A program made the position numbers and the translations under genes. Shown here in pieces: positions 39,476 through 51,365 of a stretch of DNA of 64,000 nucleotides (positions are counted from its first letter, which is position 1; every line of letters starts with the position of its first letter). The notes under the pieces were generated by a model. The model had not been told where the DNA came from, did not search any database, and was given only the letters and a program-made list of their open reading frames with translations. Where the stretch lies: the NCBI RefSeq assembly GCF_000003605.2, contig NW_003141825.1, positions 48,962 to 112,961 of the forward strand. Direction: 5' to 3'. This DNA comes from Saccoglossus kowalevskii (taxonomy: Eukaryota > Hemichordata > Enteropneusta > Harrimaniidae).

Positions 39476-42400
39476 GTAAGTGACTATTTTAACCCTTTAA
39501 TCGTAACAAAGTAAACATATTCTTGAAATATCGTTGAATTTAGCAACTTAGTTATTAACGGTTTATTTTGTTTCCCGACTACGTTACGTAAAAATACATT
39601 CATTTAAGACGTCTCGCCATCGACGCATGTGACTATCATTTTTTTCTAATTCAGCTTCGATAACCCAATATATTTTACCCGATAGATACTTACATATACG
39701 TAAAAATTGTTTATAAAATACATCTCGACAGAACTTTATGAATTCTTTTAAATAAATTCTTTCTAATTCGATTACTCGACTTCTGTATCGAACTGTCTTT
39801 TTCGGAGGACGCGATTGCTTGATACATAAAGTACGTTTGTTTGAGACGTCTGGGGTAATATCATATCTTATTCGGTTTATTTACCAGAATAACACTATTT
39901 ACGCATGATTTGCGTGTGTTTGAGAAATTAAAATCGCTGCCAAGCCACAATCAACGCATGTGAATTAAATTTATTGACGTGACTTACTTTACATTTAAAA
40001 AACACTATTTCCTTGCTCGTCTGTGAATATATACAATCAAGAAATTACATGAACATGAAATGTGATACGGATGTAAATGACCGGAATACGTTCCGTGTAC
40101 ATCTTGGACGAGTTATTTGGAAGAGTGTTTCCCCCTCAACACAGGGCAACACGTGATATTTCCTGATGGCAACTGAAAAAAAAAAACCGTAAAATATTGA
40201 AGACATTCCCTCTCAATACTCATAACTACAAACTGCAACCGATTCCACAATAGAACAGTAAAGAGTGGAATAAATTATACTAATATTCGCGTATAATAGT
40301 TAGCTTAGACAGCGAATCAAGTGTTTTCATAGTCGATATGAGTATTCATTGGTATGGCGAGCGTATACCGTACTATTAATTACAGTCAACGTACTTGAAC
40401 AGATCCGACAACTATCAGACCTAAGAGGTACATATACAGTTTTATAGGGCGCACAGCCACAACTTAAGTGATGTCATGACATGCAGTACATTTTATGTTG
40501 TTATGAAATACATTCGCAGTTGTATGCAGTGTAATTAAATGCAAGTCATCTTTTATGTTATGCTGTATATTTGTCGTGCTATGCTGTTCATTTTTTGTAA
40601 GTTTATGTATCATTTTTGTCAATATTTCTGTGATAATGAGGAAATAATTGATCTAAACAAACTAGTGGGTAGGACAGATGCCTATTTCATTCGTCTCAGC
40701 GGGGTTTGAAACGACAATAACTCATCATCGAATTATCTGTTACCGGGTTCCTCGCCGCCAGTACAACCAGACTGCTGAGACTCCTCCTCCTCCTTCTCAA
40801 TTGATTCAACTGCATGTTCAGTGATGTGTGTGTTTCTTGTAGTATGCCGCGTTATCGCCAACTACGTTCTTCTCATAACAGTAACTAACCACATCAAAAG
40901 TTTATATATTGTTATGAAACACATTCGCAGTTTTATGCAATGTATGTGTAATTGAATGCAAGTTATCTTTCATGATATGCTGTATATTTGTCGTGCTATG
41001 CTGTGCATATTTTTTTTTGTAAGTTTATGTATCATTTTTGTCAAGTTATGTAATGCATTTGTCTTTTTATGCAATATATCTGTCATTTTATGCTGCGCAT
41101 CCAAGTCGTCTGCGTCAATAATTCTGTGATAGTGAGGAAATAATTGATCTAAACAAACTAGTGGGTAGGACAGATGCTTATTTCATTCGTCTCATCGAAC
41201 TATCTGTTACCGGGTTCCTCGCCGCCAGTACAACCAGACTGATGAGACCACGAACTCCTCCTTCTCAATTGATTCAACTGCATGTTCAGTGATGTGTGCG
41301 TTCCTTGTAGTACGCCGTGTTATCGCCAACTACGTTCTTCTCATAACAATAACTAACCACATCAAAAGTTCATACCGGTACAATCAGATAAGCTGACTCG
41401 ACTATACTGTACCGTTAACAATTAAACTCACAAATGATCTCATCATTCCTGAGTGTTGAGGGAACCCTGTCATAGCTGTGCACCACAGCCTTATCCAATG
41501 CAGATAGAAAGACATATTGCCAATTACGTCAGAAACCACATTTTTACAGCATATTTTGAATTTAATTTAATTTTCAAGGCCGAATGCTGTACTGTACATC
41601 GAACTGAATCGTCGCTACCTTATCACTAACTATTCTAACTAATATATTGATTTCTCAATTTATGACAAAAATGTCGACTAGACCGTATTTTAGTTTACAG
41701 GTAGGTTTTGCCGCAACAACATTCATCATACGTATTGTCAATGAATTACAAATTAAAAAAAACATCAACACATTTTTGGTTGTTGCAAAGAGCCACCGAC
41801 CATCGCACCTTCTTGGCACAAGGTAGTATATAACATGAATGCTAGTACATGGCAAATGTAGCTGATAACAAGTTCATTATCACTGCATATCATAACGCAT
41901 GCATCACACAGAATGACAATGTAATGCATAGCAATGAATGCACTACATAACTGGGAAAGTATGGCATGACAATTGTACTCAGGCTGCACAGAATGGCAAG
42001 TGTACTACGAATCCAACACTGAACTCACCTAATATCACTAGTTACTAGAGCTGATTGATAAGAGTGACGTCGTAAGCTCGTAATTATTTAAAAACCTATG
42101 GTGGGTGGATAATAAATGGTGCCGACGGTTATTGATAATCGGCAGAAACATTAGCATGCTGTCAATGTTTCAATCGACACTATTACGAGTTGGTGTCATT
42201 GCACCATTCTCTCAAGTATTCGTTTCTCTGCAATAGAAGTGGTAATACAGCACGATTTGTTTTCCCCGCGTTCTGTGATATGCAGTCATGTGTTAAATAT
42301 ACTGCAATAAAATGTATTGCATAACATTAGAAATGAACCGTATAAAATCAAATATGCATCGTGTAACATGACAAATGCATTGCACAACTTAACAAACGAA

Positions 42401-45400
42401 CAGTGCATTGCGTGAAATATGCGCTGCGATAACGTGTTTATAATACTGCTACTCAAGACTGCTTTCCATATTTTGTGTTTGTTATTTTCAGTGCTCTGCT
42501 CTGATACCTGTGAATCTTCTAATGACGGCACATGCAACGACGGAGGTCTAGAATGGGAATCCTACCCTGGCTGCTTTTATGGAACAGACTGTACTGATTG
42601 CGGAGTTAGAACGTGGCCCCACGCACACGACGGAGGTAAATCTCGTACATTATTCGCATCATGAATGGTATGATTATTTCACAATTTACTTATTAAGTCT
42701 GTTTTGGATGACTGTGTTCCCTTATTTACAGAGGATATATGTGACGATAGCTGCGACGACTGGAGCGGCACTGCTGAAGCATACAACGATATATGCGAGG
42801 ATGGAGGCGTTGATGCTGAAAACGCAGGTTGTGCATTGGGTACGGATTGTCAAGACTGTGGTACGAGAATTGGTAAGTAGTGAAGCAAACCATTTTCGAT
42901 TCCCGACTAGTTATGTTGTAGATTTCTGTTGGCGTAAAAGTAGCTGCTGTTTTTTTGGGCTAGGTGTACTCAATATAAAACGTAGTGTAATATCTGACAA
43001 TAAAAGCTTCAGACCAGCCCCGCAAAAATTCTTTAGACATCGGCAACCACAGGCACATTATTCGGCATGGTGTTCTGAATGTCTTATGCTAATAAAAATT
43101 TATGAGGTTATTTCTATTGTAAGCCAGGTTGTACTTACCCAGTCGTATAGATATTGCGTCTAGCGTATCATCTCATAATCAGGCCGAAGCATTGTATCGC
43201 ATTTGTTTTATATTTAGATTTACGCACGATGGTATAACACATCTAGGACTTTTCAATGATTTCTTCCATGCCTCATTGGTGGTTGCATAGTTACCTCGTC
43301 AGGTACCGCTCTACTACCGCTCTCGCTGCGTCAACGATTTTCACAGCATTCGTATTTGTTATGGGTCTCACGCAACGTTCACAGCGAGTGTGAGATACAA
43401 TGTACCTTGTTTATTTACAGCATGGAATTATAGTTCCATGTTTACAGGAAATTCGAACACGCGTTCTGTAACAGTATGCTCGAGGCTCGAAGTCGATGCT
43501 CTGCGCCACAGGAATGCGCCGGCGCATTTCCCAAAATAAGCATTGTACGCCGCCTAGTTGTGCCAACATTCTGCGCCATATTCTGCGCCCCTCATTCTGC
43601 GCCATCGAGAAAATTCATACTGTGCCCCATTCTGGGTTCAAAATGATTGATTTTCAATCCTGTTTATCAACGCAATCGGGATGGTTTTATGTGAAATACT
43701 GTTATAACATCTGTAGGGGCATCGAAAAGTACAAACTTATTGGAAAGTGACAAATCATTCTGCTCTCATTATTTGCGTACAAACTATTTTTGTAATCAAT
43801 GACGCGATCTAGGTCTACTGTGACGAAGTTTAAACAATGTTTCCATTCTTGATCTACAGTCCTTTTTTATCGTTGAGTTGAGCTGTCATTCTGCGCCATC
43901 GAAAAGCACTGTAATGTTGTTTTATATGACGCAATCTAGGTCTACCATTACGTAGTTGAAACAATGTTTCACTTCATTGTACTCATTCCAAGGGCCACTT
44001 CTTTTGTATTTCTCCACGGGATTTTACGAAGTTCCGATGCCAACAAAATCCAACTCCACCACACTTGAGTGTCTTTGCACTGTCTAGTATTTTCCAAAAA
44101 CAGACGTGATCATAGCTTCACACACACAACTGTAATTCGCACGACTTCATACTCATAGCTACGCGATGAGTGCAACCCAACAAAACGAGCAAAATTAAAA
44201 TCTCAAGATGGTAAATGTAATTGCTTTGTCAGTTATTGATGTTGGTTTGCTTGTGGAGCTACAAACAAAATTGTAGCTCCCCGGTTTGCTACAATAAACA
44301 TTGTTTTGACACATTCCCGACGCATCCTGACTTCAAGTAGCCGAAACTACTACCCACTTACGTTCACTTCATAGCGAGAGTATTATTTGCGTTCAAAAAA
44401 TGATTTCTTTATTTATTACTCCAAACATTTCAAATGCCGAAGTCGAAATAACATCGAATGTCGTGTAAGTTGGTTAATTTTGCAGCGCAACCTGACTAGT
44501 ACCTACAAAAATAAAGAAACCAAGTTCAAATTTATTTTGTGCGTACAAGTTTCAATGACAATGCAATGTTTATTCACCACCTCTGATTTATTTATTTACC
44601 ACTAGCAATGTCGATATTTGCATCTCTTTTGTTCGAATGACTGCGAACAATTCGAATAATAAACAGTATACACAACGAACCACATAATTGCGTGAAATTA
44701 GTTTAGAACGGTCGGTACGTTTGATTGATTATGCGTTTGTACTGCCAGGCACTTGGTGCCGTCGATTGCGAGTTGGCCGGTATAACTGTAACAACAAACT
44801 GGCTACATTTAAAAAAATAATCAGCGACGAAAAGGCGGAGGTTAATGAGACAAACCATTTTACTCAAAGGAGTGGTAACTGTGATCTCATTTGTGTCGAA
44901 CAAACCCGGAATGTAACACGTTCGTATAAAAACAAGATTTGGATGGTAACAACATTTCATGCGAAACATCCAGATTGGGTCGATAAACAGGCTTGAAAAT
45001 CATTGCCGTCTATGAGTCTATGATTTTACATTTTTAAAACGCTTGAACTGGGACACAGTATGAATTTGCTCGGTGACTCAGAATACACGGCGCAGAATGT
45101 TGGCGCAACTAGGCGGCGTACAATGCTTATTTTGGGAAATGCGCCGGCGCATGCCGGTGGCGCAGAGTATCGATTTCAAGCCTCACACATACCTCGACAG
45201 TGCCAAACATTCCACTATATATACTTTGCCTGTACGACTTTCTGAAATACGTGATGTGAATGTATCACCAGAGTTATCAAAAATCACACACTACATATAC
45301 TGGCTTATGTATTGAACGCAATCAATAGTTCTACTTGTATAATAGTAGTGATAATATCAGGTTTATAGTATGAGGCGTACTCAGACAGTACGCCGTGGCA

Positions 45401-46665
45401 TCGACCGATGCGCAGCGGATACTGCCGCTGTACTGTCTTCGTGCATACTCATAATAACCTTATTATTATACATCTTTGCCTTCCAAGGATACATCATGGG
45501 AATGCCGAAATCCAAAAAGCTCAGAACAGAATCAGCTAACTTCTTTGTGTGAAGTCTGGCCAAATCCTGGTGGCAGCCATGTTTGTTTTTATTATTAGAG
45601 GATGCTTACGCGCGTAATCATTCCATATTTAGAATTCGCATTTCCTTATATGGTAGGAGAAAAATTTCCCGTACAATACCGCACAATTACGGTACGCTGT
45701 ATCTTATGGCGTTATAGTGACAGATGTATAATACTCATGATATTTTCTCATCTAAAACATTATATTTCTGTGTGTCTGTTCTGTATAAGACAAAAACTGT
45801 ACAGGTCTCAACGCCAAATCTCGTAGTTTGTTCGCGTGTTGTATGTTTCAATTTAGTATGTTTTTTTCATTGGCTAAATATTAATATATGCATTTTTCGC
45901 GCTTTATCCCTTCTTTTATCTCAAGCTCCAATCACTACTAAGTCACCGACAGAAGCACCACAAACGACACTTTTCTCAGGTGATGATGCACCGACTCAGT
46001 CCGGTGGTGGTGGTGGTGCTGGTGACGGCGGTGGAGGGAATGATGATGGAACTACGACTGTATCGGAAAACAGCTCAGGTCTGTAAAATCAGCNNNNNNN
46101 NNNNNNNNNNNNNNNNNNNNNNNNNNNNNNNNNNNNNNNNNNNNNNNNNNNNNNNNNNNNNNNNNNNNNNNNNNNNNNNNNNNNNNNNNNNNNNNNNNNN
46201 NNNNNNNNNNNNNNNNNNNNNNNNNNNNNNNCTCGAGACTTGAATAAATGAAAGTTCCGTGCCCCATTGGTGGTTGTATTGTTTCATACATACTTCGATT
46301 CTCAATAATATTTTCTAGGCTCAGATGTGGTGGTTCCAGTAGCTAGCAGCTTGTCCTGTCTCGCTGGGCTGAGTGCGTTGTCAGTGTTTGCTTATTTGTA
46401 CTACCGATACCGGAAGAGAAAACCAGTTAAACCAAATGAAAATAAGGTAAAACAAATAAATATACTACGTGCTTATGAGATGATATGGCAGTTGAGGTTT
46501 TTTAGATGACCTCACTAATATTTACAATAAAAAATTATTGTATTGGGACCTACCAATACATGACCTGGTTCTAGAGTATCATTCGTATTTTCTTCTAATG
46601 AATATGTATTTTCTTTTCCCTCAATTGTAAACCAGTCATCATCATCACCAGGAAATGCTGTTTAG
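39382..46665 (+). CDS. Gene C: small type I membrane protein with two six-cysteine DGG repeats
   Basis: Exons 39382-39475, 42492-42635, 42732-42872, 45926-46078, 46319-46446, 46636-46665; 690 coding bases, 229 residues. A signal peptide (ends SHTVFAE) is followed by repeat 1 (CSDTC, NDGTCNDGG, GTDCTDCG, WPHAHDG). Repeat 2 (CDDSC, NDICEDGG, GTDCQDCG) comes next, then a stalk that starts APITTKSPTEAP and turns Gly/Asp-rich. The membrane segment is short and moderately hydrophobic (VPVASSLSCLAGLSALSVF), followed by YYRYRKRKPVK and a final exon SSSSPGNAV-stop. Phases are 1,1,1,1,0. The stalk donor (GTCTGT) is weak. An in-frame ATG at 39427 could also start a shorter leader. Its closest relative in the window is gene D (shared YYRY tail). 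Introns 1 and 3 carry large repeats and a transposon. Function unknown; surface receptor or adhesion role inferred. Confidence 0.85.
40498..41372 (+). repeat. Tandem duplication of a ~410-460-bp segment in gene C intron 1
   Basis: 40498-40909 and 40910-41372 are near-identical copies, both running from tgttatgaaa(t/c)acattcgcagt to the cacatcaaaagttyat boundary. The second copy has an extra ~70 bases of minisatellite units and lacks about 35 bases (the ggggtttgaaacgacaataa part). Confidence 0.85.
41835..42425 (-). repeat. Minisatellite-like arrays in reverse orientation to those at 40.5-41.1 kb
   Basis: Read on the minus strand, 41835-42000 and 42285-42425 contain repeated ttatgcaatgcatttgtcat-like units of about 24-25 bases. 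They match the plus-strand units (tatgctgtatatttgtcgtg) at ~40530-41100. Confidence 0.55.
42492..42635 (+). CDS. Gene C exon 2: DGG repeat 1
   Basis: 144-base phase 1-1 exon with cysteine spacing CX3CX7CX12CX5CX2C, identical to repeat 1 of B and D. Acceptor gttattttcag, donor GTAAATC. Confidence 0.9.
42732..42872 (+). CDS. Gene C exon 3: DGG repeat 2
   Basis: 141-base phase 1-1 exon, six cysteines, core CEDGGVDAENAGC. A longer frame that crosses this exon in another register (42579-43163) is a shadow. Confidence 0.88.
43466..45207. mobile_element. 1.74-kb TIR transposon in gene C intron 3
   Basis: About 140 bases at 43466-43610 reappear inverted at 45065-45207, sharing ctctgcgccac, aatgcgccggcgcattt, cccaaaataagcattgtacg and gccgcctagttg almost without change. 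An attctgcgccatcga motif also recurs internally near 43570, 43600 and 43895. An interior frame (44688-44996, 102 residues) has RSGNCDLICVEQ and KNKIWMVTTFHAKHPDW, faintly like the RRSGN...WxDKR...LSTxH segment of piggyBac transposases. That family assignment is tentative. The TIRs are nearly identical, which suggests recent activity. Confidence 0.75.
45926..46078 (+). CDS. Gene C exon 4: stalk, Thr/Pro then Gly-rich
   Basis: 153-base phase 1-1 exon. It begins APITT, as in gene B, and ends with a run of Gly/Asp codons and TTTVSENSS. The donor GTCTGT is non-ideal; the gap 46094-46231 starts 15 bases later. Confidence 0.72.
46094..46231. other. Assembly gap of 138 Ns in gene C intron 4
   Basis: Unknown bases between the stalk exon and the membrane exon. 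Frames crossing it are not meaningful. Confidence 0.95.
46319..46446 (+). CDS. Gene C exon 5: membrane segment and basic tail
   Basis: Phase 1 in, phase 0 out. A Leu/Val/Ala-rich segment is followed by YLYYRYRKRKPVKPNENK. This closely resembles YMYYRYKKRTTVKPDNK of gene D. Confidence 0.85.
46636..46665 (+). CDS. Gene C exon 6: C-terminal nine residues and stop
   Basis: After the acceptor attgtaaaccag it reads SSSSPGNAV-stop. A possible poly(A) signal (AATAAA) lies near 47092. Confidence 0.65.
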   Translation, partial: SSSSPGNAV

Positions 46666-47792
46666 AAGAGTAACTGAAAAACGGTAAGGCTAATCCGATA
46701 TATGATAAATTGATGTGACTGAGATAAGGTGATCAATTGGTGTGACTGGGATAGAGTAATCAATTGATGTGCCTGAGATAGGGTTCACATCAAGGTAAAC
46801 GCTTATTCTCTGTCAAGGCCCGCGTCTCGAATGACTATTCATCTATTTATAGCCTGGTTCATTCTACAAATACCGTAGGTAATAATGATTCATATTGAAA
46901 GAGAGCACAGTATCAATTCTACCATCGTCTCAGTGATCAATAATCGATAGAATAGTACAACAACAAACCTCAGAAGCTGTACAGAAACTTAATTAGATAC
47001 CACATATGAACGGTATCCCGGACGCTTGGCTGGTATAAGTAGGACATAACAATGTTCTACAAAATAGAGACATAGATTTCTATTGGTTTTTAAATAAAAA
47101 TGTACCACATTATTTGATACAATGTGAAAATTTATAGCACCCTCATTTTTAATATGTCTGAACAAGCTACGCACTTTAGTCTAGGAAATTCAAAGATACG
47201 ATGTCTTCTTGTTCCCTTCGAACGCCTCGATGCTTTTGGTGTGTTTCATTCAGATGGTTTAGTTTTTATGCATTTTCTCAAAGTCAGTCTTTCAAAACGT
47301 ACCTAGTTTTTGGTTTTTGCGAACATTCGAACGTCGAAATATTAACATACACCTTTCTCGCCAAATTCAGAATGCACGTGCATATCTCTCGATCAGACAA
47401 GTGCCCTCAAAATGGCATACACTCAACAAGCTCGACAGAATCAGAATGCAGGCTTTCAACAACCCAGCAAAACTCGTATTGTTTTCTTTTTAATTTCTAG
47501 ACAACACGCCAGTGGTACCAATGATGTGACGAGTCTTCCCAGTGATTATTGAAAACACCGACCATAAGTAGTGTGACCCGCAGTGTAATTCTGACAATGT
47601 ATATACAACGTTAATGGTAGATCTGCTTGACTTTTCACGGATGAAATGAAAGCACCTGCATTATCGAAGAACTAAATCGACGCACGGATGCACCACGTCG
47701 ACATGCGCCGAAATGTAGAAGAGTGAAATAGTTTTATTGAGAACAATCTAAGGAGATGCTGAATTGCTCTAGTTACGAACACCGAGTTACAA
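46666..47792. other. 3' flank of gene C and intergenic, nothing recognised
   Basis: It contains a short local repeat of gatcaattggtgtgac-type phrases near 46710-46790. No gene was supported. Confidence 0.45.
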
Positions 47793-48210
47793 AAATGGCC
47801 ACGCCCATATTTTAGAAAGCCCGCCCACTTTGGGCAAACCACGCCTGAATTGTAACACGATGTTCAATTTCCAGTTAACGGAAGTTAGACTTACGGGCAA
47901 CATATATTATTGTTTTTGTTGAACGTCCACATTTAGTAACACTAACTTTAATTAACAATTAATCGAGTTACGGAGAATTTACATTTGGCGTTCTTTTAAA
48001 CGATCAAACTTAAATTTTAAATTAACTGGAAACATACCATGTTAAACAAACTAAAAAAAGCTATGCTGCCCGTGGACGTTGGACAAAAAACAAAAATATA
48101 GGTGGCCCGTTACTGGCCCGTTTTGTTAACATGCTAATGAATATCGACTTACAATTTAGGCGTGGTTTCTCAAAGTGGGCGGGCTTTATAAAATAGGGGC
48201 GTGGCCGTGT
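47793..48210. mobile_element. MITE of about 0.4 kb with long TIRs
   Basis: The left end (atggccacgccc, then agaaagcccgcccacttt and accacgcctgaattgtaa) is inverted at the right end (ggcgtggtttctc, aaagtgggcgggcttt, ggggcgtggcc). The TIRs are about 60 bases with few mismatches, and the interior is non-coding. No clear target duplication was read. Confidence 0.75.
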
Positions 48211-49564
48211 CTGTAGCTCGATGTCCGCAACAATTCAGCATCTCCAATCAATATCGTGTTGGTGGTGCAATGGTGTCACTCGGGCAATATTCCCGAGAAA
48301 CCCGACTTATTTTTCAGTTCATGTCATCTACGCAACACATTCGTTCTGTGTTTTCCATCATGGTTTGGCGAATGTTATGTTTTTTTATCACGTTTCATGT
48401 ATATACTCTAATCATAACCATTTACATTATTATGCAAAGAATAGGATAAAATATAATGCCGTGAGAATACTTTCTACTGATTTTCGTCCAATTGTGTTTA
48501 CCTGACAAATACAGTTATGGCATTTCAAAGTGGTAACATAGCACAGATTATATATATACTAACATTGCTTTGTCAGGTTTCATTAGGAGAGAAACCAGTA
48601 CAATATCGATTCTTGGTGTAACCGAGAATTCGTCCGCATGACGTAAACTCATAAATGACACATGAAATTATATGTTTTCACATTATAATTTTTTTCTTGC
48701 TATATTGGTTACAAAATGAAACAGAAACACGTGGTCATTTTGAAACGTTCAGTACCCACGCATAAAATTCAATCAAAACCAAAATCAGCTAGATCCGATC
48801 AAGTTGGTGGAATAATTAATTTCTGTCGCCCGTCCTGACTGAAATTACAATCAAGGACAAAATAACATGACAATGCATTGTAGAAACCATTGCCAAGCAC
48901 TGGCGCCAATGATGCTACCTTGTTTGTCGCGCCTACGTTAACTGCGGTTGACACTTTAGGCATTACTTTCAATGAAATGCGTTAATTAAAATTAGAAAGC
49001 GTGGCAACAGAAATAAGACATGAATACAAAATATTTACGTTGTGCGTATTTCTCGCACCGTGTATGCAATGCGCACGCTATTTTTGCCACGGTTGTAAAT
49101 GTATATTGCAAGGTTTAGATTTCGAATAAAAATGTTAAAACAACTGCAGTTGATTTGGGCTATGGCGATTATGAAGTAGCAGTTTTACTCGCCAGGCTTG
49201 AAGTTACGAGTTCACAGACTGATTCTCGATTTCATCAAGAGTCGATTGTACACAAATAAGAAATTTAAATTTGACAACAATATATAGCAAAATAGTTGGA
49301 AGAATATATAATGGAATTGTACGAAGATGTGAACAGAGATGATGATCTAATAGACGTAGCCAATGGTGACGAACCAGAACTTGCATGTGCAGGAGACAGA
49401 CACGCCACAAAATGTTTAAAAGCCTGAAAAAGCGACAGATGTGAAATTATAACACTAGAAAGCGCCGAAGAAAGACGCAATAGATATCGCGCTTCAATTA
49501 TGCAAACAAATATACAACACAGGTCTCATATTATAGGATATAAAACACCCTCTTTATAATAAAG
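48211..49564. other. Intergenic, nothing recognised
   Basis: A short frame from ATG at 49312 (about 38 residues, acidic) has no family resemblance or exon context. Confidence 0.4.
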
Positions 49565-50640
49565 TTGGCGAAAAAAGATAAAGTCATCACAATAGTCCTG
49601 TGTTTTTATGTTTCCTGGAAGGCCTTTGATCATGTCAATCACTGGTCCCTTTTTAAAAAACTTATTGAACGTCATGCTCCATTATTTATTGTCAGACTTT
49701 TGATTTATTGGTATAATTCTCAGCACTTCTGTCAGATTCGTTTGGAGTTTCTAATGGGGTTAGACATGGGGGTATACTATCTCCCTGTCCTTTTAACTTG
49801 TATGTTGATGGTCTGAGTGTTGAGCTTGGGAATATTTCTGTTGGAATTAACAGTATGTTCATCAACCATATGTTTTATGCTGACGAACTTATTTTGGTTT
49901 CTCCTTCTATTAAGGGTTTGAATTTTTTCGTAAAGAAGTGTGAGAAATATGCCAATGAAATTGATATTTTATTTAATTCAAAGAAATTTGTCTGTATGTA
50001 TAATTTACTGTCCCAGTGTGGTATTAAAAGAGTTCCCAATGTTTATCTTAATGGCAAGCCACTACAATTTGTTAGTCAGTATTGTTATTTAGGATATCAT
50101 TTTACCTAGAACGGAAAAGACAGTATTTTAAACAGTATAGAAAACAAATACGTGGATTGTTTGCTCGAGCCATTGTTTTACTACGTAGATTTAGTCAATG
50201 TTCTCTTCTTGTTAAGTGTACGCTATTTCGTAGTTATTGTTCAAATTTGTATTGCAATTACATATGGTCGGATTTTACTGTAGCAGATTTTAATCGTATT
50301 CGTGTTACGTATAACAATGCTCTTAGAATTATATGTAATGTTTCTCGTTCTTTTAATAGTAGTATCACTGAGACTTTCGCCAGTATACATGTTGATGATT
50401 TTCAGGTTAAGCTTAGAAAGGTGTTTTTCACAACGTATTTTGTTGAGTAAGAACTGTTTTAATCAATTAATTATCTAGTGATATTTTTTAAATCACGTAT
50501 ATGGCAAATGTGGTGTGGTCGATTTTATTTAATGCATACTGTGTAATTTGTTAATATTTATATATATTTTTTTCTTACTTTTTATATGGGCTTGTCCTGA
50601 AATAAAATATAATAATAATAATAATAAAAATATTATGCCT
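49565..50640 (+). mobile_element. Decayed LINE, reverse-transcriptase part and 3' tail
   Basis: Successive frames read SWKAFDHVNHWSLFKKLIER (RT domain 3), then YVDGLSVELG, NHMFYADELILVSPS (catalytic block, with YADE in place of the usual YADD), FNSKKFVCM and YLNGKPLQF, YCYLGYHFT. A C-terminal frame (50082-50450) follows, with ARAIVLLRRFSQCS, NALRIICNV. The 3' end has TCCTGAAATAAAATA followed by (ATA)n at ~50610-50630, the usual LINE tail. At least two frame changes and the YADE substitution mean it is inactive. It is a CR1/jockey-like non-LTR element; the exact clade is not determined. Confidence 0.85.
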
Positions 50641-51202
50641 ATCATAGAAGGGGTCACGTTTTAAAGATTATGATTCAAATTAAAACTGTCTTGAAATAAA
50701 CAAAAAGGGGAATGCATATTATATCGATTATGAAAACTATTTTCTTCGCGTCTATCACAAAGATCTAATTGAAACCAGTACTTTAGCCTCAAATTGAGAA
50801 AGAGAGAATCAATCAACTACAAATTTAAAGAAGTGTTCGCGTTTTTGTTCGCATTAGTTGTTTAAATTGCACACAGAATCATTTCAAAAAATACTATTAT
50901 TTTAAAATTGGTGATGCTTTTACAAATTTACGTTATAGTGATGACAGCGTTAGCAGAAGATTCATCACGAAAGACAGTTAACATACTGAACGTAGAAATT
51001 GTTATGAAAGGTCCTCAAATAAATGTAAAATAGTGTTGGCAAAGCAGATAGGGATTTAAGCGATCCTAGATATCACGCAAAACATGCTATTAAGATGAAA
51101 GATTCCTTAATATTATCGAATTGTGGTTAGAAACGACAACATGGATTATTAGTTGCTACATCCTATGTATTCTGTTATATGGGAGTTATTTATTGCTCTT
51201 TT

Positions 51203-51365
51203 TTAAGCGGGGGAGTCGTCACCTGCGCGCGAGTTAGATGGTCATAGCGTGTCATTGTTTACAAACAAGCGTCTACACATGAGCCTTTGCGTTTTAGCGC
51301 GTATTGTTATCGTCGCTTGGGACTCAATTTCCGCGCGTGCGCAGGTGACGACCCTCCCGCTTTAA
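51203..51365. mobile_element. Palindromic MITE with TTAA ends, 163 bp
   Basis: The left end ttaagcgggggagtcgtcac and right end (reverse) ttaaagcgggagggtcgtca continue into CCTGCGC as inverted repeats of ~28 bases, each starting with TTAA. The GC content is much higher than in the surroundings. The GTCGTCAC core resembles the TTAA MITE family at 2775 and 3466. Confidence 0.8.

Noticed and set aside
42579-43163. 194-residue plus-strand frame
   Set aside because: It overlaps exons 2 and 3 of gene C in another register and runs through their splice sites. The cysteine-rich frames with correct phases explain the region.
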